Of a stretch of DNA of 38,322 nucleotides, positions 32,231 through 38,322 are shown piece by piece. The position numbers were made by a program, and so were the translations under genes. Below the pieces are notes generated by a model, which searched no databases, had not been told where the DNA came from, and saw only the letters and a list, made by a program, of their open reading frames with translations. Source of the DNA: Paludibacteraceae bacterium (lineage in GTDB: Bacteria; Bacteroidota; Bacteroidia; Bacteroidales; Paludibacteraceae). The first letter of the stretch is position 1; the number at the start of each line of letters is the position of its first letter. The stretch covers positions 1 to 38,322 of the forward strand of contig CAJOFT010000003.1 in the NCBI GenBank assembly GCA_905234025.1, read 5' to 3'.

Positions 32231-33811
32231 ATGAGACACCTTGTAACATATATTGCATTGCTTTGTGCGGCGGTAATGGCGGCACAAGGATTGTCTGCAC
32301 AAATGGTCGAGCCGGTGAAATGGAGCGGTGAAACCGTTGGCGACAGCGTCCGTCTGACGGCGGTTATCGAGGCCGGATGGCACATGACTCTGATTTCGCT
32401 CGGCGAGGAGACGGTAGGCGAAGAATATGAAGGCATTTATTCCGTTACTCTGGCGGAAGCCGTTCCCGTACGATTCAACGCCTGTGACGACCGGATGTGT
32501 ACCGCACCGGAGATTTGGGAGTATAAGGAGTTAAGGGATGAAGGGATTAAGGAGTCAAGGAATGAAGGAGGGAGTGACCGTTCGCTGTGGATAATCTTCC
32601 TATTGGGCATGCTCGGCGGATTCATGTCGATATTCACGCCCTGCGTGTGGCCGATAATCCCGATGACCGTGTCATTCTTCCTCAAAAAAGGCGGCGGCAA
32701 AAAAGATGCCATCCTGTACGGGTTGAGCATTGTGATTATCTATGTCGGTTTAGGCTTGCTGATTACGATCCTGTTCGGCGCGTCGGCATTGAATGCGCTG
32801 TCCACCAACGCGATAGTGAACCTGTTCTTCTTTGCGCTGTTGGTGGTGTTTGCGCTGTCGTTCTTCGGTTTGTTCGAGATAACCTTGCCGGATTCATGGT
32901 CCACAGCGTTAGATAGCAAAGCACGTTCGACTAGCGGATTCGTGAGCATACTGCTTATGGCGTTTACGTTAGTGATCGTGTCGTTCTCCTGCACGGGTCC
33001 GATAATCGGGACGCTGTTAGTGGAAGCCGCCGGACAGTCATTGTTGGCGCCGGCAACAGGCATGTTGGGCTTTGCAATTGCATTGGCATTGCCGTTTGCG
33101 CTGTTTGCGATGTTCCCCGAATGGATGAAGCAACTGCCCAAATCCGGCGAGTGGATGAAGTCGTTCAAAGTGACTTTGGCGTTTGTGGAGTTGGCGCTGT
33201 CGCTGAAGTTCTTGTCGGTGGCTGACATGGCTTATGGCTGGGGGATCCTTCCGCGGTGGCTGTTTATCGCGCTGTGGATAATCTGCTTTGCAGGTCTGGG
33301 CGTTTACCTGATTCGCAAAAGTTGGGTGGGGAAGAGTCTCGCTATAGTGTCGTTTGCCTTTGCTGCATACCTTGTTCCGGGGCTCTGTGGCGCACCTGTA
33401 AAAGCCATTGCGGCATTTGCTCCTCCTAAGCCTGTGGAAGGGCGCGAAGTGTTTGACGACTACGAACAAGGTTTGCTCTTCGCAAAACAGGAGAACAAGC
33501 CCGTATTGCTTGATTTTACAGGCTATGGCTGCGTGAACTGCCGGAAAATGGAAGCGTATGTATTGTCAGCGGACACGGTGCAGAAACGGCTGGCGAATTA
33601 TGTGCTGATTACGTTGTACGTGGATGACAAGCAGGACAAAGATGCCGACGGCGAAAGCGAAGGCAACGAGAACAGCCGTTTGCAGCGGGAAGTGTATGGC
33701 TCGAATGCACAGCCGTATTACATCCAACTCTCGCCGCGCGGAGAGATCATCAGTGAACCGTACTCCTTCTCCGTGGATGTGGACGAGTTTCTGAACTGGC
33801 TAAAATACTGA
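32231..33811 (+). CDS. dsbD: DsbD-type thiol:disulfide interchange protein with shortened N-terminal domain
   Basis: The 526-aa product starts at the ATG at 32231 (MRHLVTYIALLCAAVMAAQG) with a signal peptide. The N-terminal domain is short (about 23-95), keeping GWHM and a Cys pair in CDDRMCTAPE. A linker (99-114) encoded by two 24-bp tandem units follows. Next come eight or so helices with the cysteines of TPCVWPIIPM and SCTGPIIGTLL. A C-terminal thioredoxin domain (about 410-526) has the motif FTGYGCVNCRKME. DsbD passes electrons from cytoplasmic thioredoxin to periplasmic partners. It stops 3 bp before the rlmB-type gene. The reduced N-terminal domain may have lost partner contacts. Confidence 0.9.
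   Translation: MRHLVTYIALLCAAVMAAQGLSAQMVEPVKWSGETVGDSVRLTAVIEAGWHMTLISLGEETVGEEYEGIYSVTLAEAVPVRFNACDDRMCTAPEIWEYKELRDEGIKESRNEGGSDRSLWIIFLLGMLGGFMSIFTPCVWPIIPMTVSFFLKKGGGKKDAILYGLSIVIIYVGLGLLITILFGASALNALSTNAIVNLFFFALLVVFALSFFGLFEITLPDSWSTALDSKARSTSGFVSILLMAFTLVIVSFSCTGPIIGTLLVEAAGQSLLAPATGMLGFAIALALPFALFAMFPEWMKQLPKSGEWMKSFKVTLAFVELALSLKFLSVADMAYGWGILPRWLFIALWIICFAGLGVYLIRKSWVGKSLAIVSFAFAAYLVPGLCGAPVKAIAAFAPPKPVEGREVFDDYEQGLLFAKQENKPVLLDFTGYGCVNCRKMEAYVLSADTVQKRLANYVLITLYVDDKQDKDADGESEGNENSRLQREVYGSNAQPYYIQLSPRGEIISEPYSFSVDVDEFLNWLKY
32525..32572 (+). repeat. In-frame 24-bp tandem duplication inside dsbD
   Basis: Units 32525-32548 and 32549-32572 encode KELRDEGI and KESRNEGG, between the periplasmic domain and the first membrane helix. 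Base composition (AAGGAGT, AAGGRATGAAGG words) resembles the intergenic word repeats elsewhere in the window. Confidence 0.7.
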
Positions 33812-33814
33812 TTT

Positions 33815-34594
33815 ATGATACAAAAAAAGAACTATGACACCAAGCGTCCGCCTGAAAAAGAGATGATTTTCGGACTGCGGGCGGTAATGGAAGCTTTGGA
33901 TGCCGGCAAAGTGTTTGACAAGATTATGCTGCGCCGCGACATGAACTCCGCTATTGGACGCGAGTTAATCGACAAACTGAATGCGCTGCAAGCTCCGATG
34001 GTTATTCAGCGCGTGCCGGTGGAACGGCTGAATCAGTTCACCGACAAGAACCACCAGGGCGTGATTGCGTTCCTGTCGCCGGTGGAGTTTTACCGCGTGG
34101 AAGACATCGTACAAAGTGCTTTCGAAGAAGGCAAAACGCCGTTTCTGGTCGTTTTGGATGGCGTGACGGACGTGCGGAACTTCGGTGCCATTGCTCGGAC
34201 TTGTGTCTGTGCGGGTGTGGACGCGTTGGTAATCGGTTCGCGCGGCTGTGCGGCTGTGAACGGCGATGCCGTCAAGGCTTCTGCGGGTGCGCTGCACACG
34301 TTGCCAGTCTGCAAGGTGGATAACATGCAGAATGCATTGCGGTACATGCGCGAAAGCGGGCTCTCCATCGTTGCGGCAACGGAACATACGGATAAAAACT
34401 ATACGGAAGCAGACATGACCGTGCCTTTGGTGATTGTGATGGGAAACGAGGAGAAAGGCATTTATGAGGAAAACCTGAAACTGTGTAACGAGAAAGTCCG
34501 TATTCCGATGACAGGAACGATTGAGTCGCTCAATGTCTCCGTTGCTGCCGGAGTGTTTATCTACGAAGCCGTCCGTCAGCGCAATTTGCAGTGA
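33815..34594 (+). CDS. rlmB: SpoU/TrmH-family rRNA 2'-O-methyltransferase (RlmB-type)
   Basis: The 259-aa protein has an N-terminal substrate-binding domain (about 17-95: IFGLRAVMEAL, VPVERLNQFTDKNHQGV) and a SPOUT knotted domain. Motif 1 is LDGVTDVRNFGAIARTC with the catalytic Arg, motif 2 is IVMGNEEKGI, and motif 3 is IPMTGTIESLNVSVAAGV. By family it methylates a ribose 2'-OH in 23S rRNA (Gm2251 in E. coli RlmB) using SAM bound in the knot. The exact site in this organism is inferred. It starts 3 bp after dsbD and ends 1 bp before the pseudouridine synthase gene. Confidence 0.92.
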   Translation: MIQKKNYDTKRPPEKEMIFGLRAVMEALDAGKVFDKIMLRRDMNSAIGRELIDKLNALQAPMVIQRVPVERLNQFTDKNHQGVIAFLSPVEFYRVEDIVQSAFEEGKTPFLVVLDGVTDVRNFGAIARTCVCAGVDALVIGSRGCAAVNGDAVKASAGALHTLPVCKVDNMQNALRYMRESGLSIVAATEHTDKNYTEADMTVPLVIVMGNEEKGIYEENLKLCNEKVRIPMTGTIESLNVSVAAGVFIYEAVRQRNLQ

Positions 34595-34595
34595 A

Positions 34596-35273
34596 ATGAC
34601 CGTACTATACGAAGATAACCATATTATTGCCGTCAATAAGACCTGCAACGAAATCGTGCAGGGCGACAAAACCGGCGATACTCCGCTGAGCGAAACAGTC
34701 AAGGCATATATCAAAGCCAAATACAACAAGCCCGGCGAAGTGTTTCTTGGCGTGACGCACCGTTTGGACAGACCGACAAGCGGGGTAGTGCTGTTTGCAC
34801 GGACGTCGAAAGCACTTGCGCGGCTGAATGAGATGTTCAAGTCGCATGAGCAAATCCGCAAGACCTATTGGGCAATCGTGCAAGGCGCGCCGAAAGTGCC
34901 GGAAGCAAGGCTTGAAAACTGGCTCGTGCGGAATGAGAAACAGAACAAATCGTATATAGCCAAGCCTAATGCCAAAGATGCCAAACAAGCAATATTGAGT
35001 TACCGTACGCTGGCGGTCGGAGAGCATTATTCGCTGTTGGAAATCAATTTGGAGACGGGACGACACCACCAGATCCGTTGTCAGTTGGCGGCTGTCGGAT
35101 GTCCGGTCAAGGGCGATTTGAAATACGGTGCGAAACGCAGTAATCCCGACGGCGGAATATGTCTGCATGCCCGCAAAATTGAGTTTGAACATCCTGTGGC
35201 ACACGAACAAATAACTATCACGGCTCCTGTGCCGGAAGACAAACTATGGCAAACACTCACGCAAACACATTAA
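34596..35273 (+). CDS. RluA-family pseudouridine synthase
   Basis: The ATG at 34596 (MTVLYEDNHIIAVNKTCNEI) gives 225 aa; an in-frame extension into rlmB was rejected. The protein has the RluA signature HRLDRPTSGVVLFART with catalytic Asp, a central Tyr (KTYWAIVQG), and ETGRHHQIRCQLAAVGCPVKGDLKYG. It lacks an S4 domain, as in short RluA/TruC-like enzymes. It isomerises uridine in rRNA or tRNA; the target cannot be told. The start lies 1 bp past the methyltransferase stop, and its end overlaps the helicase gene by 28 bp. Confidence 0.92.
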   Translation: MTVLYEDNHIIAVNKTCNEIVQGDKTGDTPLSETVKAYIKAKYNKPGEVFLGVTHRLDRPTSGVVLFARTSKALARLNEMFKSHEQIRKTYWAIVQGAPKVPEARLENWLVRNEKQNKSYIAKPNAKDAKQAILSYRTLAVGEHYSLLEINLETGRHHQIRCQLAAVGCPVKGDLKYGAKRSNPDGGICLHARKIEFEHPVAHEQITITAPVPEDKLWQTLTQTH

Positions 35274-38200
35274 CCGTCTGCCGCGCCTCTGCGGGAACGG
35301 GAAAAACATACACTTTGGCGGCAAACTATGTGGCGCTGCTGCTCAGTAAGCAGAGTTACCGTTCGATTCTTGCGGTGACGTTCACGAACAAGGCGACGCA
35401 GGAAATGAAAGACCGTATTCTGCTGTTTCTGGACAACATCGCCAATAACACCGGTGCAGACGCCAATGCAGCGTTACAGGCTGTGCGCGCCCGCATGATA
35501 TCCAATACGAATGCCACGGATGAAGAACTGCGCGAAGAAGCGGCGCGGTGCTACAAGAACATGCTGGAGGATTATGACAATATTCATATTTCGACCATTG
35601 ACACGTTCCTTATGCAGTTACTCAACGGGCTCGGACAAATGTTGGATGACGCGTCTGCAAGTGCAGAAGTGGAACTGGATGTCGAACATCTGATTACGAT
35701 GGCGGTGGATAACCTGCTGACGCGTCCAATGGTTCAACAAACGGCATTGTACAAACAGATTGCCAACTATGTCAGCGAACGTCTGGACGAGGGAAAAGAC
35801 TGGGACATACGCGGACAACTCATTGACATCGCCAAACGCCTGTATAACGAATCCGTACAGCAATTAGACGCGGAAGGTGAAATCGTTTTTGACGCAGAAG
35901 CAATACACAAATACAAGGTGAATTGCGACTGGCGGCACGCGGAATGTCTGAAGCGCTTGCAGGAAGCACTAAACAGGGTGCAAGGCACAAGTTACGGAAA
36001 ATTCGGAAAGAACATTGACAAGTTTATTGATGAAGTCGGGACGTACTTGGACGGGACTTGCAGAAACGATTATTTGTTCCGCGGTGCGACACCTGCGTTA
36101 CGGAAAAAACTGCATGAAGACCCGTCATTACGGGAATTGGCGGATTTGGACGATTTGTGCGTGGAATGTCAGAGAGTGTATAATACATACAAAAGCACCA
36201 TTGCGCTGTTGAATGATCTGGCAATGATGTCCGCGCTTCGCGGCGAAATACAGGCATTACTCGCGGAACAGAACAGCGTGCTGTTGGCGCAAACGGCGGA
36301 CAAACTGCACCGCGCTATGGCTGTCGGAGATGCGGATTTTATCTTGGAAAAAGCCGGAATACGCTACAAGCATATCATGCTGGACGAGTTTCAGGACACG
36401 TCTGTTTTGCAGTGGGAGAACTTCAAACCGTTGGTGGAGGAGATTCTTGCCAACGGCGGAACGGTCTTTATTGTCGGCGATATAAAGCAGAGCATTTACC
36501 GTTGGCGCAACGGTAACTGGCAGATTATGGCGGGGCTGAATGACGAAACGCCGAATATAGGAGCGTATTTCCATGACATGCCTTTGCGCAGGAATTTCCG
36601 CTCCTCACAGGAAGTGGTGCAATTTAATCTCGGGTTGTTCCAAAAACTGACCGCTGAAGGCTATGGCAATGAGTTTGCCGCCGCACTGTATGATGAGGAA
36701 TACGGCAAACATCCGCTGACTGATTACTACAAACCGGGAAACAGCGGCGGTTATGTGCAAATGAAATTAGTGCCCTATAGTGGCAGATCCAACAAGCCGG
36801 CGCGTGAGACAATCATGTCAGACATGTTCGCGGAAATAGAATCCCGCTTGCAGCAAGGTGAATCGGCTTCGGACATGCTGATTTTGGTACGCGGGCATAA
36901 GGACGCGGAACAGGTGGTTTCGTATTACCGTTCGCTGCATGAACAATCGGCAGTGTTCGCGCAAACGCAGATTGTTTCGTGTGACAGTTTCCATTTGGAC
37001 ACTTCGCTGTCGGTGCAGTTTGTTATTCAGACTTTGCGCTGGCGCGTGTTGCAGGACGATGTGGCAAAATGGTATATACGGCTTGTATTCCCTGCGGCGG
37101 ATCTGGCTGCGTTGGAACAGTTGAATGTGGCCGTCTCACTGTGCGAATTAGCCGAAGAGATAATAAAAATACTACCTTCGCGGGATGAAAAAGACCTTGC
37201 ATATATCAATGCGCTTTTGGACGGCGTGCATGATTATGTGTCGAAATACGGTTCGAATATAGCGGCTTTCCTGACGTATTGGGAGGACAAAATGCACGAA
37301 CAATCCATTGCTGCGCCTGCTGCGGATGCCATACGGATAATGACGATTCACACCGCGAAAGGTTTGGAGGCAAAGAATGTGTTTATTCCGTTCTGTTCGT
37401 GGAATATGGAAATTGACCGTCAGGATGACGTGCTATGGTGTCAGGCAAAAGGACTGCTCAAAGCTCCAGTGCAGAAACTCAAACGTATTCCTGTGCGGAT
37501 GTCTTCTGCGCTGGCAAACTCCGAGTATGAAGCAGAATACAGGCAAGAACACCTGCAACAGCGGTTGGATAATCTGAATATGCTGTATGTGGCGCTTACG
37601 CGCGCACGCGACACGTTATATATCTATGGCGACATGCAGCAGACAAAAGAAGGACTGAGCGACACGGCGGCATCACTGTTGTATAAAGCGTTTGCGGGAC
37701 AGTGGGCAGAGCAGGAAGAAACGTTTTTCCTGTCTTTCGGAGAAACACAACCTGCCAAACAAACAAATTCCTCCAAATCAGGTGGGATGATTGACCGTTT
37801 TGCGTTTGACGGAGCAGCCGTTGAGCAGGCGGAATTGCATGTGGGTGAGCGTCCTGTATCGTTCCGGATGAGTCGTGAATCCATAGACAGTTTGCGGTTC
37901 GGCGCAGATTCCGATGAGCGTGCGGGTCGAATTGATTTGGGAAATGTGTGTCACGCCATTATGGAAAATATGGAAACAAAGGCCGACCGTGACGCTGCAA
38001 TTAATGACGCGAGAATGTGCGGTTTGATAGCAGATGAGGACGCGGAACGTGAGATTGTCCGTCTGATAGATGCCGCGTGGACAAATATACAGATGTTGGA
38101 CTGGTTCTCGGGACGCTGGGAACTGCTGTGCGAGGCAACGTTCCTGACCGCTAACGCCGAACTGCGTCCTGACCGTGTGATGATTGACCGTGAGACCAGT

Positions 38201-38322
38201 ACGGCAATCGTGTTGGATTACAAGTTCGGACAGCGCGAAGCCAAATACGCGCAGCAGGTTCGTAATTATATGCGGATTATGGCAGAATTAGGATTCCGCC
38301 ATGTGGAAGGATATTTATGGTA
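35246..38322 (+). CDS. AddA/UvrD-like helicase-nuclease, 3' end outside window
   Basis: The frame is open from ATG at 35246 to the window end (about 1025 codons, no stop). Superfamily 1 helicase motifs appear in order: Walker A RASAGTGKT (K20), motif Ia AVTFTNKATQEMK, ISTIDTF, Walker B LDEFQDT (D380), GDIKQSIYRWR, MTIHTAKGLEAK (about 699) and LYVALTRARD. A C-terminal PD-(D/E)xK nuclease follows, with GNVCHAIME, then DRVMID...AIVLDYKFG and a YAQQVRNY segment. This is the Bacteroidota AddA/RecB-like form, acting at DNA double-strand breaks, usually with an AddB partner, perhaps encoded outside. The final GYLW suggests few residues are missing. It overlaps the RluA gene by 28 bp. Confidence 0.92.
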   Translation, partial: MANTHANTLTVCRASAGTGKTYTLAANYVALLLSKQSYRSILAVTFTNKATQEMKDRILLFLDNIANNTGADANAALQAVRARMISNTNATDEELREEAARCYKNMLEDYDNIHISTIDTFLMQLLNGLGQMLDDASASAEVELDVEHLITMAVDNLLTRPMVQQTALYKQIANYVSERLDEGKDWDIRGQLIDIAKRLYNESVQQLDAEGEIVFDAEAIHKYKVNCDWRHAECLKRLQEALNRVQGTSYGKFGKNIDKFIDEVGTYLDGTCRNDYLFRGATPALRKKLHEDPSLRELADLDDLCVECQRVYNTYKSTIALLNDLAMMSALRGEIQALLAEQNSVLLAQTADKLHRAMAVGDADFILEKAGIRYKHIMLDEFQDTSVLQWENFKPLVEEILANGGTVFIVGDIKQSIYRWRNGNWQIMAGLNDETPNIGAYFHDMPLRRNFRSSQEVVQFNLGLFQKLTAEGYGNEFAAALYDEEYGKHPLTDYYKPGNSGGYVQMKLVPYSGRSNKPARETIMSDMFAEIESRLQQGESASDMLILVRGHKDAEQVVSYYRSLHEQSAVFAQTQIVSCDSFHLDTSLSVQFVIQTLRWRVLQDDVAKWYIRLVFPAADLAALEQLNVAVSLCELAEEIIKILPSRDEKDLAYINALLDGVHDYVSKYGSNIAAFLTYWEDKMHEQSIAAPAADAIRIMTIHTAKGLEAKNVFIPFCSWNMEIDRQDDVLWCQAKGLLKAPVQKLKRIPVRMSSALANSEYEAEYRQEHLQQRLDNLNMLYVALTRARDTLYIYGDMQQTKEGLSDTAASLLYKAFAGQWAEQEETFFLSFGETQPAKQTNSSKSGGMIDRFAFDGAAVEQAELHVGERPVSFRMSRESIDSLRFGADSDERAGRIDLGNVCHAIMENMETKADRDAAINDARMCGLIADEDAEREIVRLIDAAWTNIQMLDWFSGRWELLCEATFLTANAELRPDRVMIDRETSTAIVLDYKFGQREAKYAQQVRNYMRIMAELGFRHVEGYLW

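Noticed and set aside
34521..34595. Upstream extension of the RluA-type gene
   Set aside because: It would overlap the conserved motif 3 of the methyltransferase gene, and the ATG at 34596 gives the standard N-terminus 1 bp after the preceding stop.
33965..34861. 298-codon minus-strand frame opposite the rlmB-type and RluA-type genes
   Set aside because: It spans the junction of two genes with complete catalytic motifs on the plus strand; no domain recognised.

Overview
The window looks like chromosomal DNA of a Bacteroidales bacterium (Bacteroidota). Evidence: promoters of the TTTG-N19/20-TAnnTTTG type, no obvious Shine-Dalgarno sites, a Bat/MoxR aerotolerance-type operon, MurA with Asp in place of the catalytic Cys, a YdiJ-like FAD/Fe-S fusion oxidase, a Bacteroidota-type fused sugar transferase, and secreted proteins ending in T9SS-like tails. 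The family cannot be fixed from sequence alone. No phage, IS transposase or CRISPR array was seen.

Layout. (1) 1-5398, minus strand: MoxR ATPase, DUF58 protein, a membrane BatD/DUF4381-like protein, BatA, and the first codons of BatB, preceded by a secreted CarboxypepD_reg-domain protein. (2) 5473-16424, plus strand: a tightly packed seven-gene unit encoding an AsmA-like membrane protein, S8 protease, lipoprotein pullulanase, S1/P1 nuclease, polysaccharide-deacetylase-like protein, sugar transferase and FAD/Fe-S oxidase, closed by a hairpin terminator. (3) 16495-18932, minus strand: tRNA-Ser(CGA) behind a structured leader; GNAT, HAD-like, small membrane protein and RecR genes; tRNA-Glu(CTC). 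(4) 18959-23267, plus strand: nadE-murB-murA. (5) 23287-31688, minus strand: two operons, each behind its own promoter and cobalamin riboswitch. One encodes a PKD-type cell-surface protein and a DUF4465 protein. The other encodes a DUF4465-FN3 protein, a 1327-aa GLUG-repeat surface protein and a previously uncalled 45-aa peptide. (6) 31687-32118, minus strand: a short transcription unit for a 54-aa CxxC peptide, with a 131-bp imperfect palindrome between its stop and its terminator. (7) 32182-38322, plus strand: DsbD, an RlmB-type methyltransferase, an RluA-type pseudouridine synthase and an AddA/UvrD-like helicase-nuclease that runs off the window.

The most notable region is 23.3-32.1 kb, a vitamin-B12-responsive surface-protein island. 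It has two riboswitches and two copies of DUF4465, the domain of the BtuH-type B12-binding proteins, but no BtuB/BtuG/BtuCDF genes. Its proteins carry type I-like signal peptides and C-terminal sorting tails instead of lipoboxes. A second theme is short degenerate 'word' repeats that fill many intergenic spacers, one of which sits inside dsbD. A third is an extended promoter element shared by most of the promoters found here.
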